From Coriobacteriales bacterium (GTDB lineage Bacteria > Actinomycetota > Coriobacteriia > Coriobacteriales > CADBOM01): DNA of 8,550 nt. The position numbers and the translations under genes were made by a program. Below the pieces are notes generated by a model, which ran no database searches, was not told where the DNA came from, and worked only from the letters and a program-made list of their open reading frames with translations. Positions 1-6,125 of this stretch are shown here, piece by piece. How positions within the stretch are numbered: position 1 is the stretch's first letter; every line of letters begins with the position of its first letter. The stretch lies in NCBI GenBank assembly GCA_017515355.1, contig JAFWGD010000177.1, forward strand, positions 1 to 8,550. The letters run 5' to 3'.

Positions 1-18
1 CATAGCGTCGCTTTTTTT

Positions 19-26
19 GGGAGAAG
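19..26 (+). promoter_or_regulatory. Ribosome binding site of the aldehyde oxidoreductase
   Basis: GGGAGAAG ends four bases before the ATG at 31, with the GGAG core at 20-23 about seven bases from it. A run of seven T (12-18) precedes it. No promoter can be judged because the window begins only 30 bases upstream. Confidence 0.6.
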
Positions 27-30
27 AAAC

Positions 31-2907
31 ATGCAAATCAACAGATATTGGCTAAAGGTCAACGGCGTTGACCGAATGATGATCGTCGACCTCGAGAAGG
101 ACACCCTGGCTACGGCGCTGCGCCGCCTGGGCCTGACCGGCGTCAAGGTGGGTTGCGGCACGGGAATGTGCGGCTCCTGCTCGGTCATCCTCAACGGCAA
201 GGTGATCCGCTCCTGCACCCGCAAGCTCAAGGCGGTGCCGGAGTACAGCGAGATCACCACCATCGAGGGCATCGGAAGCCCCCAGCACCTGCATCCGCTG
301 CAGCAGGCCTGGATCTTCTGCGGCGCGGTCCAGTGCGGATTCTGCACCCCCGGCTTCATCGTGTCGGCCTACCAGCTGCTGCTCGAGAACCCCTCGCCCA
401 CGCGCGAGGAGGTGCGCGCCTGGTTCAAGAAGCACCGCAACATCTGCCGTTGCACAGGCTATAAGCAGATCGTCGATGCTGTCATGGAGGCCGCGGCGGT
501 CATGCGCGGCGAGAAGACGATGGACGACATCACCTACAAGATGCCCGAGGATGGCGAGTTCTACGGAACCGCCCTTCCGAGGCCCGATGCGCTGGCCAAG
601 GTCACCGGCCTTTGCGATTACGGCGACGACATCGCGCTTAAGATGCCAGACGAGACCATCTACATCGCGATAGTCCAGCCGCGCAAGGCCTTCCACGCCA
701 AGGTCCTCTCGATCGACTTCTCCGAAGCCGAGAAGATGCCCGGATTCATCAGGGCGATTACGGCCGACGATGTCAAGGGCACCAACAACCTCGGCATGCC
801 CGCACGCCATCCCCGCGACAAGCAGAAGTTCCTGAACGCTCCCGTCCTCTGCGGCGAGACGATCTACCGCTACGGCGACGTCGTAGCGATGGTCGCGGCC
901 GACTCCCCGGAGCATGCCCGTGCCGCTGCCGCAAAGGTCGTCGTCGAGCTCGAGCAGCTCCCCGAGTACCACAACTACGTCGAGGCCGTCGCTCCCGGTG
1001 CGATGGACATCCATCCTGGCGATGCCAACCAGTTCATCGTGCAACCGGTCTTCAAGGGCGACTTCGAGAACATCGATGAGATCATCGACGATTCCGCCTA
1101 TTCCATCACAAGCAGCTTCTCCACCTCGCGCGAGCCGCATATGTCGATCGAAGGCGATGTCATGCAGGCCTACGTCGATGCGGACGGGCTGCTGACGATC
1201 CATTGCAAGGCGCAGGCCGTCTACCTGGTCAAGTTCGCGATCTCGCAGGCTATCGGCCTGCCCCCTGACAAGATCCGCGTCGTCCTGAACCCAACCGGCG
1301 GCACCTTCGGCTGGGGCATGGGCCTCAACGGATTCGCCCTTGCGGCGGTGGCATCGCTGGCCCTCGACGGACGTCCTATCTCGCTCTCCCTGAGCTGGGA
1401 GGAGTTCCAGCACTTCAGCGGCAAGCGCGCGGCCAGCTACAGCAACGCGACCATGGCTTGCGATGAGAACGGCAAGATCACCGCGTTCAAGTACGACTTC
1501 GGCGTCGATGGTGGAGCCTACCCGATGGTTCTCACCAGCATCCTCCAGCGCTTCGCCCTGTTCAACGGCTTCCATTACGCAATTCCCAACATCACCGGAC
1601 TCGTGCGCGGAGCCACCACGAACCACGCGTTCTGCACCACCTACCGCGGCTTCGGCTCCCCGCAGGCGTACTCCTGCGGCGAGGCGATCGTCGACATGCT
1701 CGCTCGCAAGGTGGGCATCGACCCGCTCGAATTCCGCAAGATCAACGTCGCTCACAACGGCGACCTCATGACGACGAACTACCCCTACTTCGAGATCAGC
1801 TCCCCCGAGCTGCTCGAACGCATCGAGCCCTTCTACAAGGAGGCAAAGGCTCGCGCCGAGGCCGAGAGCACGCCGGAGAAACGTCGCGGCGTGGGACTGG
1901 CTCTCGGAGGATACAACTGCACCACCGGTGGCGGAGACATGGCGGGCGCCCGCCTCGAACTGCGCCCCGATGGCAAGGTCGAGGTCTACAACACCTGGGA
2001 GGAGATGGGCCAGGGCGCCGATGCGGGCAACCAGCTCGTCGTAGCGCAAGCGCTCAAGGATATGGGCATCACCCCCGATCAGGTCATCATCCGCACCAAC
2101 GACACGAAGTTCTGCCCCGACTCCGGCCCTGCAGCCGGCTCGCGCTCGCACATGATGAACTCGCATGTGGTCGTGCTCGCAGCCAATGACATGATGAAGG
2201 CCCTCAAGAAGGACGACGGCACGTTCCGCACCTATGACGAGTGCGTCGCCGAGGGCATCGACACCGCATACGAGGGCACTTGGATCAACGGAGCCCACAT
2301 CGACGGGCTCGTCGAGCTCGACCCGAACGACGGCAACGGATCGCCGATTCCCACCTACATGTACGCCATCTACCTGGCCGAGGTCGAGGTCGATACGGCA
2401 ACGGGCAAGGTCAAGGTCCTCAGCATGAAGGCGATCTGCGACATCGGCAGGGTCGGCAACCTCAACTCGGTGCTTGGCCAGGGCTTCGGCGGAATCTCGC
2501 ACTCGATCGGCTTCGCGCTTTCAGAGGACTACTCCGACGTGAAGAAGCATGGCAACATGATCGGCGCAGGCATCCCCGACTGCGAGATGATCCCCGATGA
2601 CATCGAGATCATGTTCTGCAACAACGAGCGCAGCAACGCGGAGTTCGGCTCCTCGGGCTGCTCCGAGATGTTCCAGTCCTCCGACCACGTCGCCGTCCTC
2701 AACGCGATCGACGACGCGTGCGGCGTGAGGATCCACGAGATTCCCGCAACGCCCGACAAGGTCAAGGCAGGCCTCGACGCAATCGCCGCTGGCGAGCCAT
2801 GCCCCGAGCCCGAGGAGTACTACATGGGCTCCGAGTTCTGGGACGAGGTCGAGGAGATCGTCGAGAACCCCGTGGCTCTCATGGGAAGCCCGATGCTGCA
2901 GATGTAG
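31..2907 (+). CDS. Molybdopterin-dependent aldehyde oxidoreductase (Mop-type, xanthine oxidase family)
   Basis: A 958-residue cytoplasmic molybdenum hydroxylase, expected to oxidise an aldehyde or heterocycle with water as oxygen donor; the substrate is not readable. Residues 1-80 are a plant-ferredoxin-like [2Fe-2S] domain (C42, C47, C50, C62). Residues 85-160 carry the second, helical [2Fe-2S] domain (C102, C105, C139, C141, the last two in ICRCTGY). Molybdopterin-binding domains follow from about residue 180: GGTFGWGMG at 423-431, TYRGFGSPQ at 537-545 with R539, MGQG at 659-662, and GSSGCSEM at 873-880, where E879 aligns with the catalytic glutamate of the family. There is no FAD domain between the Fe-S and Mo parts, as in Desulfovibrio gigas Mop (907 residues), so an external acceptor is needed; the next two genes are candidates. 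The ATG follows GGGAGAAG at 19-26. An acidic tail (about 920-945) ends the protein. Family assignment is firm; the physiological reaction is unknown. Confidence 0.93.
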   Translation: MQINRYWLKVNGVDRMMIVDLEKDTLATALRRLGLTGVKVGCGTGMCGSCSVILNGKVIRSCTRKLKAVPEYSEITTIEGIGSPQHLHPLQQAWIFCGAVQCGFCTPGFIVSAYQLLLENPSPTREEVRAWFKKHRNICRCTGYKQIVDAVMEAAAVMRGEKTMDDITYKMPEDGEFYGTALPRPDALAKVTGLCDYGDDIALKMPDETIYIAIVQPRKAFHAKVLSIDFSEAEKMPGFIRAITADDVKGTNNLGMPARHPRDKQKFLNAPVLCGETIYRYGDVVAMVAADSPEHARAAAAKVVVELEQLPEYHNYVEAVAPGAMDIHPGDANQFIVQPVFKGDFENIDEIIDDSAYSITSSFSTSREPHMSIEGDVMQAYVDADGLLTIHCKAQAVYLVKFAISQAIGLPPDKIRVVLNPTGGTFGWGMGLNGFALAAVASLALDGRPISLSLSWEEFQHFSGKRAASYSNATMACDENGKITAFKYDFGVDGGAYPMVLTSILQRFALFNGFHYAIPNITGLVRGATTNHAFCTTYRGFGSPQAYSCGEAIVDMLARKVGIDPLEFRKINVAHNGDLMTTNYPYFEISSPELLERIEPFYKEAKARAEAESTPEKRRGVGLALGGYNCTTGGGDMAGARLELRPDGKVEVYNTWEEMGQGADAGNQLVVAQALKDMGITPDQVIIRTNDTKFCPDSGPAAGSRSHMMNSHVVVLAANDMMKALKKDDGTFRTYDECVAEGIDTAYEGTWINGAHIDGLVELDPNDGNGSPIPTYMYAIYLAEVEVDTATGKVKVLSMKAICDIGRVGNLNSVLGQGFGGISHSIGFALSEDYSDVKKHGNMIGAGIPDCEMIPDDIEIMFCNNERSNAEFGSSGCSEMFQSSDHVAVLNAIDDACGVRIHEIPATPDKVKAGLDAIAAGEPCPEPEEYYMGSEFWDEVEEIVENPVALMGSPMLQM

Positions 2908-2934
2908 CGTCGCCGCACATACCCCAAGCGAGAG

Positions 2935-2969
2935 GAGCTCCCCAAGGCGCAGGCAGGGGAGCTCTTTTT
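2935..2969 (+). terminator. Rho-independent terminator after the aldehyde oxidoreductase
   Basis: GAGCTCCCC (2935-2943) and GGGGAGCTC (2956-2964) form a perfect 9-bp stem around a 12-base loop, followed directly by five T (2965-2969). The preceding AGAG can extend the stem by pairing with the T tract. It lies 27 bases after the stop codon at 2905-2907. It should end or attenuate transcription before the flavin/iron-sulfur gene, although that gene belongs functionally with the one upstream. Confidence 0.85.
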
Positions 2970-2975
2970 CGGCTG

Positions 2976-2981
2976 TATAAT
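2976..2981 (+). promoter_or_regulatory. Candidate -10 element (TATAAT) for the flavin/iron-sulfur protein gene
   Basis: A perfect TATAAT lies seven bases after the terminator T tract and 40 bases before the ATG at 3022. A TG sits directly upstream (2974-2975), one base short of a canonical extended -10. At 16-18 base spacing there is no recognisable TTGACA-like -35; that region is occupied by the terminator stem. Predicted start of transcription is near 2988, giving a leader of about 34 bases. The -10 is clear but the promoter is inferred. Confidence 0.5.
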
Positions 2982-3021
2982 CGAAAGCTGAAGGAAATGC
3001 CGGCGAACAGCGAGGGTGCGC

Positions 3022-5313
3022 ATGAAGGACTATGCCAAGATGCTTGCGGATTGCACGCATGGCCAGCCGCCGGCGTGCTCTGCGCACTGCCCCTTCAACC
3101 TCGACATCAAGACGCTGATGGCGCGCTTCAAGCGCGGCAAGGTCGATTCGGCCTATCGCCTGCTGCGCGACGCTGTCATCTTTCCCAAGATCATCTGCAA
3201 CATCTGCGACGCTCCGTGCGAGCGCGTCTGCGAGCGCAACTCGACCGACGCGCCTCTCAATCTGCGCGGGATCGAGCGCGCGATCATCGACAACGCCAAG
3301 CGCACCGACCCCATCAAGCTCAACGTCCCAGCCAAGGAGCATCGCATCGCCGTCATAGGAGCGGGGCTGAGCGGCTTGGCGTGCGCCATCAGGCTGGCCG
3401 AGCGCAAGTACAACGTGACGCTCTTCGAGGCAAGCGACGAGGTCGGCGGATCGCTCGCCCAGCTGCTCGACAAGGAGACCTACCTCTCCGAGATAGAGCA
3501 CCAGTTCAAGCATAGGAGCTATGAGCTCAGGCTCTCGACTCCCATTTCCACGCTCGAGGAGCTGCGCGAAATCGATGCGCAGACGATCTACGTGGCCACC
3601 GGCGCGGGCGGCGAGGACTTCGGCCTGCTAGAGGGCGCCATCAAGCGCTCCCCTCTCATGGTCAACGGAAACGTCTTCTTCGGCGGCTCGCTGATAGGTT
3701 CCACGCCTGCCGAGGCGGTCAGACACGGCAACGAGGCCGCCAACATGATGGAGATGTACATCAACACCGGCAGCACCCTCGACCTTATGTTCCCTCCGCG
3801 CGAGAAGTCGAACAAGCCCGACCCGGCGCTTCTCGTCGAGACTCCGCGCATCGAGCCCGCGGGCGATGCGTACACGATGGAGGAAGCCCTCGCCGAGGCT
3901 CAGCGATGCCTCCTGTGCGACTGCGACATCTGCATGAAGCAATGCCCGCTGATCCCCGAGTTCAGCAAGTACCCAGATCGCATGGCCGAGACGGTGCGCA
4001 GCACGGTTGCCCCCGCCTCCAACACGCGCCTGGCAACGCGCATGGTCGCCAGCTGCGATTTCTGCGGCATCTGCAAGGACATCTGCCCCTACGGAGTCGA
4101 CGTGCGCGCCGTCTTCGAGGATGCCCGATCCCAGATGTTCGAGGAGGGCACGATGCCGATGGCCTACTCCGAGTTCTGGCTGCGCGACATGGCCGAGGCC
4201 ACCTCGAAGGCCGCGCAGCTCATCGACAGCCCCTGCAGCGAGCCCGGCGAGTTCGCGTTCTTCCCTGGCTGCCAGCTCGGCGCTTCCGACCCTCGCTACG
4301 TCACCAAGACCTACGAGCTGCTGCGCAAGGCGCTCCCCGGCACCTCGCTGATGCTCACCTGCTGCGGAGCGCCAGAGTATTGGGCGGGCAACGTGGCGGG
4401 CAGGTCGGCCCATCAGCGCAGGCTGCGCGAGGAATGGGAGTCTCTTGGCAGGCCCAAGCTGATCTGCGCATGCACCAGCTGCATCTTCCAGTTGGGCGAG
4501 GCGATCCCCGAGGCGCAAGTCGTCTCTCTCTACGAGCTGCCCGAGTTCGCGGAAGTCGTCGAAGCCGGCCTCGGCAAGACCATCGCATCCGGTGAGGAGG
4601 TCAGCCTCTTCCACCCCTGCTCCACCAGGCTCGACAGCGCGACGCGCGAGGGCGCGAGAAGGCTCGTAGAGAAGGCTGGGTTGCGCGTAGCGTGCGAGAA
4701 CGACGCGCTCGGAGAGGCCGCATGCTGCGGCTGGGGCGGCCAATACCAGCTCGCCAACGAGAAGATGGCGAACAACGTGGCGAAGCGCGCCGTCGAGAGG
4801 ATGGGAGAGGGCCGCACGATCGTCACCTACTGCACGAACTGCCGCAACACGCTGCAGGCAAGCTGCGGAGACTGCGCACACGTCCTCGACATCGCGCTGG
4901 GCCTCAACCCCTCCACCGCAGCGCCTCCCATGCTCACCCAGCGCCGGGAGAACCGCTTCGCCACCAAACGCGAGCTTGAGGCGAGCGTCTGGGGTCGCGA
5001 GACCCCCGCCCCCAAGCCCCAAGCCGGAGATCTCGAGCTGATCATCGACGACGACCTTGCCAAAACGATCAGCGACCGCTGGATCTACGTCAGCGACATC
5101 GCGCAAACGCTTGCGCACTGCGAGGCTCACAACCAAAAGCTCTACTACCCCGAAGAGGATTGCTTCATCGGCCATCTGCAGATCGGGTTCATGACCTATT
5201 GGGTCAAGTACAGGCCGCAAGGCAGCGCATGGAAGATCCTCGACGCATACTGCCACCGCATGCACATCAAGGAGGGGAAGCAGTGGGTGTCCCAATCCCT
5301 GAGCGAGAGCTGA
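3022..5313 (+). CDS. Pyridine nucleotide-disulfide oxidoreductase-like / dicluster-binding protein with two CCG domains
   Basis: A 763-residue multi-cofactor electron-transfer protein, cytoplasmic, probably the partner of the upstream aldehyde oxidoreductase. Residues 1-95 resemble the N-terminal Fe-S domain of GltD/dihydropyrimidine dehydrogenase (C11, C19, C23, C59, C62, C66, C70). Residues 108-250 form an FAD-type Rossmann fold: GAGLSG at 113-118, E136, VGG at 141-143, ATGAGG at 192-197, then GNVFFGG at 216-222. A ferredoxin-like dicluster segment follows (C296, C299, C301, C304, C308; C345, C348, C351, C355). Two CCG domains, as in HdrB/HdrD and lactate-utilisation proteins, lie at about 411-490 (C417, C447-C448, C484, C487) and 528-610 (C533, C568-C569, C604, C607). 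The last ~130 residues are an unrecognised domain. ATG 3022 is preferred over GTG 3016 because GAGGG at 3012-3016 is then correctly spaced. I recall this as the DVU1558 family; the electron route is inferred. Confidence 0.88.
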   Translation: MKDYAKMLADCTHGQPPACSAHCPFNLDIKTLMARFKRGKVDSAYRLLRDAVIFPKIICNICDAPCERVCERNSTDAPLNLRGIERAIIDNAKRTDPIKLNVPAKEHRIAVIGAGLSGLACAIRLAERKYNVTLFEASDEVGGSLAQLLDKETYLSEIEHQFKHRSYELRLSTPISTLEELREIDAQTIYVATGAGGEDFGLLEGAIKRSPLMVNGNVFFGGSLIGSTPAEAVRHGNEAANMMEMYINTGSTLDLMFPPREKSNKPDPALLVETPRIEPAGDAYTMEEALAEAQRCLLCDCDICMKQCPLIPEFSKYPDRMAETVRSTVAPASNTRLATRMVASCDFCGICKDICPYGVDVRAVFEDARSQMFEEGTMPMAYSEFWLRDMAEATSKAAQLIDSPCSEPGEFAFFPGCQLGASDPRYVTKTYELLRKALPGTSLMLTCCGAPEYWAGNVAGRSAHQRRLREEWESLGRPKLICACTSCIFQLGEAIPEAQVVSLYELPEFAEVVEAGLGKTIASGEEVSLFHPCSTRLDSATREGARRLVEKAGLRVACENDALGEAACCGWGGQYQLANEKMANNVAKRAVERMGEGRTIVTYCTNCRNTLQASCGDCAHVLDIALGLNPSTAAPPMLTQRRENRFATKRELEASVWGRETPAPKPQAGDLELIIDDDLAKTISDRWIYVSDIAQTLAHCEAHNQKLYYPEEDCFIGHLQIGFMTYWVKYRPQGSAWKILDAYCHRMHIKEGKQWVSQSLSES
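5269..5275 (+). promoter_or_regulatory. Ribosome binding site that sets the GTG start of the small redox protein
   Basis: AAGGAGG lies inside the end of the flavin/iron-sulfur gene, seven bases before GTG at 5283. It is one of the best Shine-Dalgarno matches in the window. It fixes the start of the small gene, since the open frame extends upstream to 5160 without a comparable site. Confidence 0.75.
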
Positions 5314-5486
5314 TCTGCTGCAAGTGCAACGTGCCTCTCGAGAAGATCTCCTCCAACTTCGAGTACATGGGCGTCTCGTTCTCCAACGATGTCGACGCGT
5401 GCCCGAATTGCGGCCAGGTATTCATCCCCTACGAGCTTGTAATCGGACAAATGGCGGAAACTGAGGTCCAACTCGAAGACAAATAG
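5283..5486 (+). CDS. Small redox protein, DVU_1557-like (two Cys pairs)
   Basis: A 67-residue protein starting at GTG and overlapping the last 31 bases of the preceding gene in another frame, so translation is probably coupled. It carries C12, C13 and C15 near the start and ACPNCG (C40, C43) in the middle, i.e. two C-x2-C knuckles spaced like a zinc ribbon or rubredoxin-type metal site. The second half, IPYELVIGQMAETEVQLEDK, is polar and acidic with no membrane segment. From memory, a protein of this size and ending sits beside the same two partners in Desulfovibrio vulgaris (DVU1557, annotated as a redox protein). A metal-binding electron carrier or an assembly factor for the complex are both possible; whether it binds iron or zinc cannot be told. 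The stop is followed by 69 bases before the next gene and no terminator is visible. Confidence 0.8.
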   Translation: MGVPIPERELICCKCNVPLEKISSNFEYMGVSFSNDVDACPNCGQVFIPYELVIGQMAETEVQLEDK

Positions 5487-5503
5487 GCAAAACGCATTAG
5501 AAT
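5476..5503 (+). promoter_or_regulatory. Candidate promoter for the cysteine hydrolase-dGTPase pair
   Basis: AAGACA (5476-5481, four of six matches to TTGACA), a 16-base spacer and TAGAAT (5498-5503, five of six to TATAAT) lie across the end of the small redox gene and the short gap after it. Predicted start is near 5510. The match is moderate and the pair could instead be read through from upstream, since no terminator separates them. Confidence 0.33.
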
Positions 5504-5543
5504 TGTTACTGGAACGAATCAACCGAATCGAAAGCAATGAGAG

Positions 5544-5549
5544 AAGGAG
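5544..5549 (+). promoter_or_regulatory. Ribosome binding site of the cysteine hydrolase
   Basis: AAGGAG lies six bases before the ATG at 5556 within a purine-rich stretch, an optimal arrangement that supports this start. Confidence 0.65.
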
Positions 5550-5555
5550 AAAACC

Positions 5556-6104
5556 ATGGAGCTTAAGAAACCAGCGATCCTCGTAGTGGACATGCTCAAC
5601 GACTTCGTGACCGGACCGCTCGGCGGCCCCTTCGCAACCGCCATCGTCGAGCCCACCGCACAGCTTCTCGCGGCAGCACGCGAGAAGGGCGTTCCGGTCA
5701 TCTTCTGCAATGACGCGCACATCAAGGACATCGACCGCGAGCTGGCCCTCTGGGGCGACCACGCAATCGTCGGAACCCCTGGCGCCGAGGTCATCCCCGA
5801 GCTTGGCCTCTGCGAAACCGACTACGTCGTCCCGAAGCGCCGCTATTCCGGCTTCTTCCAGACCAACCTCGATATCCTCCTTCGCGAGCTCGGAGTCGAG
5901 ACCGTCGTCATCACCGGCCTGCATTGCCATATGTGCTGCCGCCACACCTCGGCAGACGCGTATTGCCTCGGCTATGACGTCGTCGCAGCCAAGGAGTGCC
6001 TGAACTCCTTCACCCCGGAGCAGTACGAGGGCGGACTCGCATACCTCAAGGAGTGCTACGGCGCTGACGCCTACACCAACGAGGAGCTCATCGCGGCATT
6101 CTAG
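5556..6104 (+). CDS. Isochorismatase-family cysteine hydrolase (nicotinamidase-like)
   Basis: A 182-residue cytoplasmic hydrolase of the nicotinamidase/isochorismatase fold. The Asp-Lys-Cys catalytic triad is intact: D12 in ILVVDMLNDF, K94 in VPKRRYSGFF, and C127 in GLHCHMCCRHTSADA. The nicotinamidase-type metal ligands also appear present: D53 and H55 (NDAH) and H69 (WGDHAIVGT), which points towards amidase chemistry like PncA rather than the metal-free isochorismatases. Length is typical of the family. The nucleophile loop is unusual in having three cysteines (124, 127, 128) and three histidines (123, 125, 130) in eight positions; position 124 is commonly Thr in relatives. The next gene starts 21 bases downstream, so the two are probably one transcript. 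Substrate is not assignable: nicotinamide, another amide or a carbamoyl compound all fit. No link to the upstream redox genes is shown beyond adjacency. Confidence 0.88.
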   Translation: MELKKPAILVVDMLNDFVTGPLGGPFATAIVEPTAQLLAAAREKGVPVIFCNDAHIKDIDRELALWGDHAIVGTPGAEVIPELGLCETDYVVPKRRYSGFFQTNLDILLRELGVETVVITGLHCHMCCRHTSADAYCLGYDVVAAKECLNSFTPEQYEGGLAYLKECYGADAYTNEELIAAF

Positions 6105-6125
6105 GAAGCGCAGGGATCGGGGCGC

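Noticed and set aside
52..2502. An 816-residue open frame on the - strand opposite the aldehyde oxidoreductase
   Set aside because: Its translation is a low-complexity mix of Ala, Asp, Arg, Val, Leu and Gly with no domain. The + strand frame is an unmistakable enzyme; long antisense frames are common in GC-rich genes.
31..2907. Possible selenium-dependent molybdenum hydroxylase or classical xanthine dehydrogenase
   Set aside because: No in-frame TGA, no selenium-handling genes and no FAD subunit are present in the window. The two-cluster single-chain layout fits the Mop aldehyde oxidoreductase group better.
3..2913. The nine bases TAGCGTCGC at 3-11 and again at 2905-2913
   Set aside because: The second copy includes the stop codon of the oxidoreductase. 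Nine bases without flanking similarity is expected by chance and shows no repeat structure.
2997..3515. ATG at 2997 preceded by AAGGAA, opening a frame that runs to 3515
   Set aside because: The purine tract is too close to the ATG, and the frame is an Arg/Ala/His-rich shadow of the gene starting at 3022.
3628..5295. A 555-residue open frame on the - strand opposite the flavin/iron-sulfur gene
   Set aside because: Same composition signature as other shadow frames, no motif, and it lies wholly over a gene with many conserved Cys motifs.
5515..5529. Direct repeat CGAATC at 5515-5520 and 5524-5529 before the cysteine hydrolase
   Set aside because: Six bases repeated once at nine-base spacing near a possible transcription start could be an operator half-site pair, but it is too short to support and no regulator gene is present.
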